Program-made: the position numbers and the translations under genes | Shown here: piece by piece, positions 1 to 6,203 of the stretch | Layout: every line of letters starts with the position of its first letter | Position numbering within the stretch: position 1 is the stretch's first letter | Assembly: GCA_045403155.1 (NCBI GenBank) | Contig: JAXIPB010000226.1 | Coordinates: 1-7,496, forward strand | DNA length: 7,496 nt | Direction of reading: 5' to 3' | Source of the DNA: JAXIPB01 sp045403155 | GTDB lineage: Bacteria; Actinomycetota; Actinomycetes; Mycobacteriales; Micromonosporaceae | The notes under the pieces: generated by a model | Seen by the model: the letters and a program-made list of their open reading frames with translations, nothing else | Told to the model about the DNA's origin: nothing | Databases searched by the model: none

Positions 1-1
1 C

Positions 2-163
2 ACCGAGCCTACCCACCGCGTCCACGACCACCACGACACCAGTCACCCAGGCGCGGGCAACCCAACCGGGCCAACCCCAACCGAACCGGCCCCACGCCAG
101 CGCGCGAAAAACACCAAGCCCTCGCGCACAACCCGCACAACGCAACGAAGCCCGGAACTCTGA
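2..163 (+). CDS. possible 3' end of a proline-rich gene entering from the left (partial)
   Basis: The first 160 bases are almost free of T on this strand and stay open from the window edge. Read from base 2, the frame gives a Pro/Thr/His/Arg-rich tail ending in RSPEL and a TGA at 161-163. Most third positions are G or C, as in the other genes here. Such low-complexity basic, proline-rich tails occur at the C-termini of many actinobacterial proteins, but no domain is visible. The other two forward frames are also open for most of this stretch, so the frame choice is weak. It could equally be non-coding DNA with a strong strand bias. Confidence 0.22.
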   Translation, partial: TEPTHRVHDHHDTSHPGAGNPTGPTPTEPAPRQRAKNTKPSRTTRTTQRSPEL

Positions 164-252
164 CTTGACACAGAGGGGCGCCAGATGAGCGCGATTCCCA
201 GCCCCTGTTGTGGATCTTTGTGAACATTGGCTGCACGTACAAGCAGGCGACT

Positions 253-337
253 GTTATGCCTACCGGTGTCGTCGCGTGGGCGGGGGGAGGGAGTCACCCC
301 CCACCACCCTCATCAGCGTCGCGCTTCGCTGCATAAC
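253..337. promoter_or_regulatory. long inverted-repeat structure with an internal G6/C6 hairpin
   Basis: GTTATGC at 253-259 is the exact reverse complement of GCATAAC at 331-337. Between these arms GGGGGG at 282-287 can pair with CCCCCC at 297-302 across a 9-base loop, extended by two further G-C pairs after one mismatch. No T-run follows, so a simple intrinsic terminator is not obvious, although actinobacterial terminators often lack one. It sits directly before the ATPase gene and could be a terminator for a gene to the left, a leader structure or a recombination site. Confidence 0.4.
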
Positions 338-339
338 GG
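309..339 (+). repeat. interspersed palindromic repeat, divergent copy before the ATPase gene
   Basis: CTCATCAGC at 309-317 followed by TCGCG and then CTGCATAACG at 330-339 follows the order of the complete copies at 6204-6242 and 6889-6923 (CTCATCGGC, a CGCG-rich centre, then GCGGCA with A/T/G-rich bases after it). Several positions differ, and the right end pairs with GTTATGC at 253 rather than with its own left end. This copy is less certain than those on the right side of the window. Confidence 0.35.
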
Positions 340-393
340 TGCGGTCGAGTGACTGCAAGATCAAGGAGTGTCGGCCTTCGCTATCATTCGCGC

Positions 394-906
394 GTGCTGA
401 TCGTGATTTCTGGCCTGCCCGGCATCGGCAAGACGGCCGTCGCGGCTCGACTCGCCATCCGGATGAACGCTGTGCACCTTTCCATTGACAGCATTGAGGA
501 CGCCATCCTGGGCGCGGGCATGGCCCGTGGGTGGAAGGTCGGAGTTGCCGCGTACGAGGCGACGAGAGCCGCCGCAGAGCAAAACCTGGTCCTTGGTCGG
601 GACGTCATCGTGGACGCGGTCAACGACAGCAGCGCAGCACGGCAGACCTGGCGCAACGCCGCCGACCACGCGGCTACCGCGTTGAGGTTCGTGATGCTCA
701 ACTGCTCCAGCGTTGAAGAGCATCGGCGTCGCTTGGAGGGTCGACGGCGAGGCTTGCACCACATACCTGAACCGACTTGGGAGCAGGTCCTTGCTCGTGC
801 CTCCGCCTATGAACCTTGGACCGATGACTGTCTCATCGTCGACTCTCATCAACTACTCGATTCGGTCATCAACGAAGTTCATCGACGTCTTGCGCATGGC
901 GCGTAG
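394..906 (+). CDS. P-loop ATPase / predicted kinase (AAA_33, COG0645-like)
   Basis: The protein of about 170 residues begins VLIVISGLPGIGKT, a Walker A motif at its N-terminus preceded by a hydrophobic beta strand. Later come DVIVDAVND (a likely Walker B/switch strand), a basic lid segment EEHRRRLEGRRRG, and PTWEQVLARASAYEPW near the end. This order is typical of small nucleoside- or sugar-kinase-like and zeta-toxin-like P-loop proteins that phosphorylate small molecules; the substrate cannot be read from the sequence. The GTG at 394 is preferred because it puts the P-loop strand at the N-terminus, and because the 15 extra codons from an upstream GTG at 349 have poor third-position GC. Neither start has a good ribosome binding site. 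It stands alone, with repeat-like elements on both sides. Confidence 0.8.
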   Translation: MLIVISGLPGIGKTAVAARLAIRMNAVHLSIDSIEDAILGAGMARGWKVGVAAYEATRAAAEQNLVLGRDVIVDAVNDSSAARQTWRNAADHAATALRFVMLNCSSVEEHRRRLEGRRRGLHHIPEPTWEQVLARASAYEPWTDDCLIVDSHQLLDSVINEVHRRLAHGA

Positions 907-965
907 GTGCCGCTGGCGAATCACTCCCTCTTTGGCTTGGTTCGGACGCATCGAGGACGCACATC

Positions 966-977
966 GCGGCAGATGAG
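966..977 (+). repeat. interspersed repeat, right module after the ATPase gene
   Basis: GCGGCAGATGAG is exact here and at 5454-5465, and its first 11 bases recur at 6913-6923. The upstream flank CGCACATC resembles CGCGCATC before the copy at 6231, so the similarity extends beyond the core. It lies 60 bases after the ATPase stop codon, in the gap before the sigma factor. No clear CTCATCGGC left module is present. Confidence 0.5.
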
Positions 978-1060
978 GGTGCTTCGCACTACGCTTCGGC
1001 ACAGTTTCGACGTGGACTCTGCGGGACCGGGCGCTGGCAGGATGTAACCGATCGTCCCTC

Positions 1061-1070
1061 TCACGCGTGA
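1061..1070. promoter_or_regulatory. perfect 10-bp palindrome before the sigma factor gene
   Basis: TCACGCGTGA is fully self-complementary and lies 26 bases before the sigma factor ATG. TGTAACC at 1043-1049 followed about 17-20 bases later by GTGACC is reminiscent of an ECF-type promoter (an AAC-containing -35), so the palindrome could be an operator overlapping a self-regulated promoter. Both readings rest only on position and motif resemblance. Confidence 0.3.
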
Positions 1071-1096
1071 CCTAGTCGGAAAGCAGGAGGCGCCCG

Positions 1097-1600
1097 ATGC
1101 GCGAGAGCGCGGAATTCGATGATTTCTACGCGGCGAGCGCTCGCCGGGTGGTGGCCCAGGTGTACGCGATGGTGGGTGATCTGGGCGAGGCGGAGGACGC
1201 CGTGCAGGAGGCCTACGCGCGAGCATGGCAGCGCTGGCGTGTGGTGGGGACGTACGGGGACCCCATCGCTTGGGTACGCACGGTTGCCTACCGGATCGCG
1301 GTCAGCAGCTGGCGGCGGGCGCGCAACCGCGTCCTTGCTCAGCGGCGCTCGGAATCGGCGCGGGGCCCGGAACATGTCGATCCCGACGCTCTGGCGCTGA
1401 TGCAGGCACTGCAACAGATCCCGGCCGCGCAACGGCGCGCGATCGTCCTGCACCACTTGGTCGGGCTATCGGTCAAGGAGACCGCCGATGAGACCGGCAA
1501 TTCCATCAGCGCCGTGAAGGCCCAGCTCAGCCGCGGCCGGCAGGCGCTTGCACCGCTGCTGCGGTCGAACGAATTGAGGGAGGACGGCCGTCATGCATGA
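1097..1600 (+). CDS. ECF RNA polymerase sigma factor, SigE family
   Basis: This 167-residue extracytoplasmic-function sigma factor directs RNA polymerase to a small set of promoters. Region 2 spans about residues 8-76: FDDFYAASARRVVAQVYAM, the core-binding part DAVQEAYARAWQRW (34-47), and the -10-recognition helix AWVRTVAYRIAVSSWRRARN. Region 4 spans about 98-155, with IPAAQRRAIVLHHLVGLS and the helix-turn-helix VKETADETGNSISAVKAQLSRGR. A strong ribosome binding site, AGGAGG at 1085-1090, fixes the ATG. Its stop overlaps the start of the next gene by 8 bases (ATGCATGA), so the two are translationally coupled. That partner is membrane anchored and may hold or modulate the sigma factor. The target genes are unknown. 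Confidence 0.92.
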   Translation: MRESAEFDDFYAASARRVVAQVYAMVGDLGEAEDAVQEAYARAWQRWRVVGTYGDPIAWVRTVAYRIAVSSWRRARNRVLAQRRSESARGPEHVDPDALALMQALQQIPAAQRRAIVLHHLVGLSVKETADETGNSISAVKAQLSRGRQALAPLLRSNELREDGRHA

Positions 1601-2423
1601 CGAAGATCTGTCGCAGCGGTTGGCGCTGATCGCCGATGACGCCGAGCGCAGAACGCGGATCGATTCGGCGCCCCGCATCCGGGAGCGTGCTGAGCGGCGC
1701 GGCAGAGCTGCCTGGGGCATGGTCGCCGCTGCGCTGGTTGTGGCGCTGGGATTAGCGGCGCTCGTCAGCTACTCGTTGCTACTAGTCGTGGCTCCCGGTG
1801 GACGGCCGATTCCGTCTACGACCGGTGCTACGGCGTGGCCGGACCCCACGACTATCCCTCAGGACCTGACGATGCCGCACGAGGGCGAGGCCGGCTGGCA
1901 ACGCCTGGACGACAAGTCGATCGCCAGCGCGTTCGTACCGTGCCGGATCCTTGATCCGTCGGCGCCCGACGTGACCGTGCCCGGCCGAACCGACGCGCGC
2001 ACCATGACCGGCCGCGACCCGAACCCACAGTTACGGTCCGCGAACTACACCGAGCACCTGTTCGTCTACGAGGACGAGGACGCAGCCAGGGCCGCGATGC
2101 GTCAGCTGGTCGAAGGAGCGGCGGCATGCGGCTGGAATCCTGGGGTCCAGCTGGGGGTCGGGTCGGATCCGGAGCAGCTCTACTCGGCGCGCTCACTGCG
2201 GGAACCCGCCGACCCGGACGGTCCCTTCGCCTACGCTACCGCCCTTCGTCGGGGCAACATCCTCTTCGTCGTCTACGGCCCGGTCGACCAGGGGATCACC
2301 GCCGGCGATGATGGCATGGCGACGCACGCGATCAGCGAGATGCTATGCGAAAGGAGGCGGCTGTGCGCCGCACGGCCGGCCGCCGAGGCGACATGGATAC
2401 CGGTGACGCCGCGAGCGCGTTGA
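1593..2423 (+). CDS. single-pass membrane protein paired with the sigma factor (possible anti-sigma or sensor)
   Basis: The 276-residue protein has a charged cytoplasmic N-terminus (residues 1-40, rich in Asp, Glu and Arg), one transmembrane helix (about 41-67, GMVAAALVVALGLAALVSYS and the residues after it) and a Pro/Thr-rich linker (68-95). The rest is an extracytoplasmic domain with four cysteines (C117, C179, C252, C258), which could form two disulphides. The domain contains YTEHLFVYEDEDAARAAM, similar in style to PknH-type sensor domains; that is a resemblance only. No zinc anti-sigma HxxxCxxC motif is visible, so it is not a standard ZAS-type anti-sigma factor. Coupling to the sigma gene is the main argument for a role in controlling it. 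A strong hairpin spans the stop codon. Confidence 0.82.
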   Translation: MHDEDLSQRLALIADDAERRTRIDSAPRIRERAERRGRAAWGMVAAALVVALGLAALVSYSLLLVVAPGGRPIPSTTGATAWPDPTTIPQDLTMPHEGEAGWQRLDDKSIASAFVPCRILDPSAPDVTVPGRTDARTMTGRDPNPQLRSANYTEHLFVYEDEDAARAAMRQLVEGAAACGWNPGVQLGVGSDPEQLYSARSLREPADPDGPFAYATALRRGNILFVVYGPVDQGITAGDDGMATHAISEMLCERRRLCAARPAAEATWIPVTPRAR

Positions 2424-2438
2424 TCCGGGATCACGCGC
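2415..2438 (+). terminator. hairpin terminator of the sigma factor operon
   Basis: GCGCG (2415-2419), a bulged T, and TGATC (2421-2425) pair with GATCA (2429-2433) and CGCGC (2434-2438) around a CGG loop. This gives ten base pairs with one bulge. The TGA stop at 2421-2423 is inside the stem. No T-run follows, as is common in high-GC actinobacteria. The site lies between convergent genes, so it may act on both strands. Confidence 0.55.
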
Positions 2439-2585
2439 CCATATTGCGGATGTCCACATCCTGGCACGGCTCACAGATGTACAGGTAGCTCACGGAACGA
2501 CCATAGATCGTGTCTATCAACGTAGAGACATGGATTCCTCGCCTACGCCGGAGACCGGGCGATCGTGCACACACACGCCCACGCT

Positions 2586-2596
2586 CGCTCATCGGC
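2586..2596 (+). repeat. interspersed repeat, left module beyond the recombinase
   Basis: CGCTCATCGGC is identical to the first 11 bases of the left module found at 6204, 6889 and 7406. It lies 35 bases beyond the stop of the minus-strand recombinase, the same side and spacing seen for the minus-strand genes at the right end. The bases that follow (ACGAGCGGATGG) only loosely match the right module. The rest of the 2439-2630 gap shows no gene; CGCGCCCATATTGCGGATG at 2434-2452 is a possible degraded right module. Confidence 0.45.
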
Positions 2597-2630
2597 ACGA
2601 GCGGATGGTTGGTGTCGCTCTCCCCGTGGG

Positions 2631-3556
2631 TCATGTTCCGGAGGCCATGTATGGCGCGAGGATGTAGTTGGGGACCGGCGGCCCGGACTCCATGTGTCGG
2701 TCGAGGTTCTTGCGGGCTCGGTCGTAGCGCATGGTGGTCTTGGGGTCGGCGTGGCGGGCGGCGATCTGGACGTCGCGGAGGCTGACGCCGCATCGAGCAT
2801 TGTGGTGACGTAGGTGTGTCTGAGCATGTGGGGGTGCATTCCCGGCATCCGCACGCCGGCCGCCGAGGCGAGGCGCTGTAGTCGGCGGGTGGCGGCGTGG
2901 CGGTCCATCGGGTTGCCGTTGCGGTTGAGCAGGATCGGTCCGCGTACGCGGTCGCCGACGGCGCGGTCGATGGCCCGACCTACGGCCGGCGGTAGCGGGA
3001 TCAACGCGAGCTTGGTGCCTTTGCCCAGCACGCGCAAGATGCGGTGACCGTGCTCTTCGCCGAGGTCGCCGATGGTCGAGTTGCAGGCCTCGAAGACCCG
3101 TAGCCCGAGCAGGCCGAGCGGGGCGACCAGAGCGAAGCCGAACAGGCTCGTCGACGTGCGGGCGGCCACGATCATCGCTTCGAATTGCAGATGTGACAGG
3201 CCGAGCGTGGGTGACTCGCTCGAGACCGGCGGTCTGCGAACATCGGCGGCCGGGGAGGCATCCAGGACGGCGTCGATCACGCAGGTACGGTAGAAGCACG
3301 TCACCACCGACAACCGACGCGACACTGTAGACGGTTTGAACCGGCGCACCTCCTCCAACCAGCAGACGAACAGTTCAACGTCTGCCCGGCGGACCGTGAG
3401 CGGGTCGAGCTGGTGGTCGGTGCACCAGCGCAGGTACACCTGCAGATCGGAGCTGGTGTGCGCACGGGACCGGCCCTTGTACCGGGCCAAATGAGCGGCG
3501 ATCGCCACCCGGAGCAGATCGTCAGAAACACCACGGGGCACAACGGAACCGGCCAT
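2631..3556 (-). pseudogene. tyrosine recombinase (integrase) interrupted by a one-base frameshift
   Basis: The N-terminal half carries an SAM-like DNA-binding domain (about residues 12-100, including LARYKGRSRAHTSSDLQVYL). The catalytic domain follows: R153 in GLRVFEAC, the hairpin lysines in GKGTK (179-182), and H243-x-x-R246 in HPHMLRHTY. After TTMLDA (residue 256) the frame is lost at 2788-2789, where the reading strand has GCGGCG and GCGGGCG would keep it open. One base back, the reading continues GVSLRDVQIAARHADPKTT with the box III histidine (269) and then MRYDRAR with the nucleophile tyrosine (278), ending MASGT at 2631. Restored length is 308 residues, normal for the family. Unrepaired, the protein keeps a wrong basic tail to 2543 and lacks the nucleophile. 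It belonged to a mobile element; loss of function or a sequencing error are the two explanations. Confidence 0.85.
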
Positions 3557-3834
3557 ACACCAACCGTGCCGCGGAACTCAGTGACACCATCCGCGGCAGA
3601 TCCAGTCGATTCCGTGACTTCTCCGGCGGCAGCTCCGGGAACGGGATCAGGTTGCCCTGCCTGTCGATTGCGAACCAATTCCCGCCTCCTTCGGGTTGGT
3701 CGCGCATGAACTCGCGCATCCGGGCCTCGTCGGGGTCCTCGGGCAGGGTCTCGGTCTCGGACGGGGTGCAGTTCGTAAGTCTTGTAGATCAAGAAGGGGT
3801 GATCGTCAGTTAGCTCGTCGAGCGCTTCCTTCAC
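3522..3834 (-). pseudogene. frameshifted remnant of an unrecognised gene next to the recombinase
   Basis: From a GTG at 3834 the frame reads VKEALDELTDDHPF and LIYKTYELHP, then turns into an Arg/Pro-rich nonsense frame near 3762. From that point another frame continues naturally as SETETLPEDPDEARMREF, then GGGNWFAIDRQGNLIPFPEL, ending at 3522 inside the recombinase start. Joining the two gives an acidic, soluble protein of about 100 residues. One extra base, or two missing bases, explains the break. Plausible coding continues upstream of 3834 (QFLRHHLGELEGAAQQ) until an in-frame TGA near 3890, so the original start may also be lost. I do not recognise the family. It probably belonged to the same mobile element as the broken integrase. 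Confidence 0.5.
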
Positions 3835-3995
3835 CTGCTGCGCCGCACCCTCGAGCTCCCCCAGATGGTGCCGTAGAAACTGGACCAGTCGTCAGGTGAC
3901 ATGAGGATCTCGACCTCGCGTGACGTCCCGCCGGAATCCGCCAGCGTGCCGGAATGTCACCCGAAGACCGAGAGCTATCGAGGCGTCCGTGTGCG

Positions 3996-4001
3996 GATAA
4001 T
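3996..4001 (+). promoter_or_regulatory. candidate -10 box of the cupin gene
   Basis: GATAAT, preceded two bases earlier by TG, is an unusually AT-rich hexamer for this DNA. It lies 25 bases before the cupin ATG and about 14 bases before its ribosome binding site. No clear -35 box is seen at the usual distance. Confidence 0.35.
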
Positions 4002-4026
4002 GCTCGGAAGCAGAGGGAGGTTCTCC

Positions 4027-4419
4027 ATGCAGACCCGCTCGTTTCCCTCCACCCCGGATGGCCGCTCCCCTGCCGGGGCCGAGATCCGGCACCTGATCGA
4101 AGGCGAGACCGGCAACATGATCCACTCCACCGTCCCGCCAGGTCAGGTGAATCGGGCGACCGTCCACGCCACCGTGAGCGAGTTCTGGCATGTTCTCTCG
4201 GGCGAGGGGCAGATATGGCGACGAGACGCCACTGGTGATGAGACGACCGTTCTGGGGAGAGGCGTTTCCATCGACATTCCCGTTGGGACGGCATTCCAGT
4301 ATCGCTGCACCGGTGTCGACCCACTCCAGTTCCTCTGCATCACAATGCCGCGCTGGCCCGGCGACAAGGAAGCGACGGTCGTCGAGGGGCCGTGGAAACC
4401 GACTGCTCCCGGAGGTTGA
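4027..4419 (+). CDS. small cupin-fold protein
   Basis: The 130-residue protein shows the single conserved beta-barrel layout of a cupin. Motif 1 is PPGQVNRATVHATVSEFWHV followed by LSGEG (37-61); motif 2 is GRGVSIDIPVGTAFQY (77-92); the tail FLCITMPRWPGDKEA is typical of small actinobacterial cupins. Measured against the classical pattern, H47 and E52 are present, but the second motif 1 histidine is T49 and the motif 2 histidine position is occupied by F90/Q91. A normal three-histidine metal site therefore seems to be missing. The ATG at 4027 has a strong ribosome binding site (GGGAGG at 4015-4020), so the open frame running back to 3901 is not coding. Ligand and reaction are unknown. It is a single-gene unit. 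Confidence 0.82.
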   Translation: MQTRSFPSTPDGRSPAGAEIRHLIEGETGNMIHSTVPPGQVNRATVHATVSEFWHVLSGEGQIWRRDATGDETTVLGRGVSIDIPVGTAFQYRCTGVDPLQFLCITMPRWPGDKEATVVEGPWKPTAPGG

Positions 4420-4554
4420 CGACAGCGTCGCCACGTGTGGATCGTTCCCCTCGGTGAGCGTGACCCGGATCCGATCGAGTGCCACGGCAATAGCCGATGT
4501 CCAGGTGCTCAAGAGCTCGATGGGCCGTTCCACACAACGCGGCAGATCCGACGG

Positions 4555-4584
4555 CCGCAGCGCATGCTATCTGCGGCAAATGAG
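4555..4584 (+). repeat. interspersed repeat copy between the cupin gene and the next gene
   Basis: CCGC at 4555-4558, a 14-base loop, then GCGGCAAATGAG at 4573-4584 matches the right module with one substitution (A for G). CCGC and GCGG can pair. It lies 32 bases beyond the stop of the minus-strand gene at 4617. In the same gap, ATAGCCGATG at 4490-4499 is the reverse complement of CATCGGCTAT at 6209-6218 and may be part of an inverted left module. The rest of 4420-4616 shows no certain gene. Confidence 0.45.
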
Positions 4585-4616
4585 ATGCCCGACGCCGCGA
4601 GTCGCGGCCGGCTGGT

Positions 4617-5117
4617 TCAGTCGTTCGACGGTGGCGGACCGGCCGCTTGTCCTGGCCTACCTGGGACTGGCCGTCCTCCGTAGGCCGCTGGTAGGGCTTC
4701 AAGTCTGGCATCCCACCGGACCAGGTAATGCTCCATGCCCTCGACGGTGTGGGGCATGCTGAGCCAGTCCCGGGCTGCGTCGCGAATCTCCCGGCCGGCG
4801 ATCATCTCGGAGTTCGCCCCGTAGTCGACGGGGTAGGCGTCCACGATGTCGGACAACACGCCGAAGATGCAGTACAACCCGCCGGCGCACCGCAAGTCCT
4901 CGAAGAGCGGCAGCTCGCTCAATGCCCACATCAACTCTCCGAGCACGTCCACCGGGTCTTCGCCGCTGTTCAGGATCCTGTGCATGTAGGCGTCGATGAT
5001 CAGCGCCAGGTCTGGCAGATCGGAAGGCTGAGCGTCAGACACTTCCTCATGATCGCCCATTGGGCCGAACCAGGGCGTCCGCTCTTCGGCATAGAAACCG
5101 CGCGCGTCGCGGCGCAT
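4617..5117 (-). CDS. unrecognised soluble acidic protein
   Basis: From the ATG at 5117 the protein has 166 residues. The core (about 28-140) is rich in helix-forming and acidic residues, for example DLPDLALIIDAYMHRIL, GELMWALSELPLFEDL and GMEHYLVRWDARLEAL. No signal peptide or membrane helix is evident. The last 20 residues are low-complexity Pro/Gly. I do not recognise the family. The fold looks all-helical, and the position among single-gene units that include an immunity gene makes an immunity or antitoxin-like role possible but unsupported. The start is uncertain: a second ATG at 5060 is a fair alternative and neither has a clear ribosome binding site. The further extension to 5354 is Arg/Ser-rich and overlaps the divergent gene, so it was not used. 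Confidence 0.6.
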   Translation of the reverse strand: MRRDARGFYAEERTPWFGPMGDHEEVSDAQPSDLPDLALIIDAYMHRILNSGEDPVDVLGELMWALSELPLFEDLRCAGGLYCIFGVLSDIVDAYPVDYGANSEMIAGREIRDAARDWLSMPHTVEGMEHYLVRWDARLEALPAAYGGRPVPGRPGQAAGPPPSND

Positions 5118-5152
5118 GAGGACGCCCGGATGAAAATGGGAGTGTGGCTCAT

Positions 5153-5428
5153 GTGTCCTACTTCGTATCCACGGAACGGCTGGGTTGGCCAGTCCGGCGC
5201 TGGTGGCAGCTGTTCGTCGACGCGCAGACTCGCCTGCAGTACGACATCGATCCTGAGATCCCAACCGCGACGTGCCATCTCCAGCTGGACTCGAACCAGA
5301 ACGCTGCATGCGGTTGCCACTGGGAAGGGTTGATCCCCGTACCCGGTCAGCCACGGTGGTCTGAGATTGAGGAATGGCTGCGTTGCGACGAATGTGAGGC
5401 GGCGACCAGTGCCACGGAGCGGCCCTAG
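5153..5428 (+). CDS. small cysteine-containing protein, possible zinc-binding
   Basis: The 91-residue protein begins VSYFVSTERLGWPVRRWWQL. It has a CxC pair (C53-G-C55, followed by HWEGLIPVPG) and a CxxC pair (C78-D-E-C81) in EWLRCDECEAA, which together could form a zinc-ribbon-like site. I do not recognise a named family, though small actinobacterial proteins with a GxxxVPG loop and a closing CDEC look similar. The GTG at 5153 is chosen because GGGAG at 5138-5142 lies 10 bases before it; a GTG at 5144 would place that site one base away. It is divergent from the gene ending at 4617, with about 35 bases between the chosen starts, so promoter elements must lie inside one or both genes. Confidence 0.6.
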   Translation: MSYFVSTERLGWPVRRWWQLFVDAQTRLQYDIDPEIPTATCHLQLDSNQNAACGCHWEGLIPVPGQPRWSEIEEWLRCDECEAATSATERP

Positions 5429-5439
5429 GCGCCGGCGCC
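5428..5439. terminator. perfect palindrome at the end of the small cysteine protein gene
   Basis: GGCGCCGGCGCC is self-complementary over 12 bases and begins on the last base of the TAG stop. It can form a GC-only structure and lies next to a repeat copy. A terminator role is inferred from position only, because there is no T-run. Confidence 0.3.
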
Positions 5440-5440
5440 G

Positions 5441-5465
5441 CCGCGCACTGTTTGCGGCAGATGAG
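5441..5465 (+). repeat. interspersed repeat, strong right-module copy
   Basis: CCGCGCACTG followed by TTTGCGGCAGATGAG matches 6902-6923 over its whole length except for one A/G change and a two-base insertion; TTTGCGGCAGATGA is identical in both. CCGC (5441-5444) can pair with GCGG (5454-5457) across a 9-base loop. It lies about 65 bases beyond the stop of the minus-strand membrane protein gene at 5533. Confidence 0.65.
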
Positions 5466-5532
5466 GACGCAAGCGAAGGTGCGATTTCGAGGCGATGGTC
5501 ACGTCGGTCCCGCGCCGCCAGTGCGGAGCGCG

Positions 5533-6105
5533 TCATGACCCAGCATCCGCGTCCGAGCCGAGAATCGGGCGGCCTACGTTCGGCTGCACGCGTCTTAAAC
5601 GCACATGGTCGACCCATGCCGCCAGCATCAACGTGCCGAGGAAGTAGAAGAGCAGCGACCCGCCCACAAACATTCGCTGCCCATCCTCAAGGTATTGCAG
5701 GTACTCCTGGTAGGTGATCGGCGTCATGACGCCGTGTGAGTTTGACACGAACTGCGTGGGGCCGACCTGTTCCGGTTGACCCGGAGGAATAGGGCCGGTG
5801 AAGGTGGCGATATTGAGGACAAACACGGCCACGATGGCGGCCAACGCCAGCAGGAGGGAGGAGTCGACGAACCTCGGCCATGTCGCAGTCGTCGGCCGTT
5901 GTTGGGGCCGTACGTACCGCTGCGGTAGGGACCGTCGAAATAGGATGAACCCAGCGAAGAACACGGTGAAGGCGCCGACGAGGGCGGCCGCAAACACCGG
6001 AATCGGCACTGGGTTGTCGCCAGGCAGGATGAGCACGACGTTGACGCCCACCGCGTACATCGCGATACCGACGCCAGCCCATAGCCACGCCACATCTAAG
6101 ATCAT
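5533..6105 (-). CDS. four-helix integral membrane protein of unknown function
   Basis: From the ATG at 6105 the protein has 190 residues. Four hydrophobic segments are visible: about 5-27 (VAWLWAGVGIAMYAVGVNVV), 35-57 (IPVFAAALVGAFTVFFAGFI), 82-103 (SLLLALAAIVAVFVLNIATF) and 145-165 (MFVGGSLLFYFLGTLMLAAW). A loop of about 40 residues between helices 3 and 4 contains PPGQPEQVGPTQF and ITYQEYLQYLEDGQRM. With an even number of helices, both ends should lie on the same side, probably the cytoplasm given the Arg-rich C-terminal HVRLRRVQ. The family is not recognised. In-frame GTG (6150) and TTG (6162) starts would add 15-19 basic residues; the ATG is preferred because it puts the first helix at the N-terminus, but its ribosome binding site is weak. 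It forms a single-gene unit between repeat copies. Confidence 0.72.
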   Translation of the reverse strand: MILDVAWLWAGVGIAMYAVGVNVVLILPGDNPVPIPVFAAALVGAFTVFFAGFILFRRSLPQRYVRPQQRPTTATWPRFVDSSLLLALAAIVAVFVLNIATFTGPIPPGQPEQVGPTQFVSNSHGVMTPITYQEYLQYLEDGQRMFVGGSLLFYFLGTLMLAAWVDHVRLRRVQPNVGRPILGSDADAGS

Positions 6106-6203
6106 ACGGCATCTCAAGAACGTTCTCCATCGACGCTCATCGACGCGCACAATGTCCGGCAAGTAGCCATCGCTGCGACCGGGTTGACCACCGACGAATC
6201 ATC

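Larger units (their letters stand above)
164..393. other. gene-poor leader region upstream of the ATPase gene
   Basis: No convincing gene is present. The stretch contains GCGCCAGATGAG at 178-189, one mismatch from the right module of the window's interspersed repeat. A G-run/C-run hairpin with outer inverted arms lies at 253-337, and a repeat-like copy at 309-339. No clear -35/-10 pair is visible. An AAGGAG at 363-368 lies 25 bases before the preferred start at 394, too far to act as its ribosome binding site. Confidence 0.4.

Noticed and set aside
1484..1492. GCCGATGAG in the sigma factor gene as an inverted repeat copy
   Set aside because: It encodes the conserved ADE of the region 4 helix-turn-helix, so coding constraint explains it, and the flanks do not match the repeat.
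2565..3293. Several plus-strand open frames across the recombinase
   Set aside because: They are antisense to a clear tyrosine recombinase reading and show no domain.
3592..3603. CGCGGCAGATCC shared by 3592-3603 and 4538-4549 as possible element ends
   Set aside because: A 12-base direct match is expected by chance in GC-rich DNA of this length, and the flanks do not match.
3892..4533. Long minus-strand open frame opposite the cupin gene
   Set aside because: Most of it is the antisense of a well-supported cupin gene with a strong ribosome binding site. The part beyond the cupin (4420-4533) looks mildly coding but has no recognisable domain.
5118..5354. N-terminal extension of the gene ending at 4617
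   Set aside because: The added sequence is Arg/Ser-rich and low quality and overlaps the better supported divergent gene from 5153.
5000..5617. Minus-strand open frame of 205 codons
   Set aside because: It runs opposite the 5153 gene and across a repeat copy, with Arg-rich composition typical of a shadow frame.
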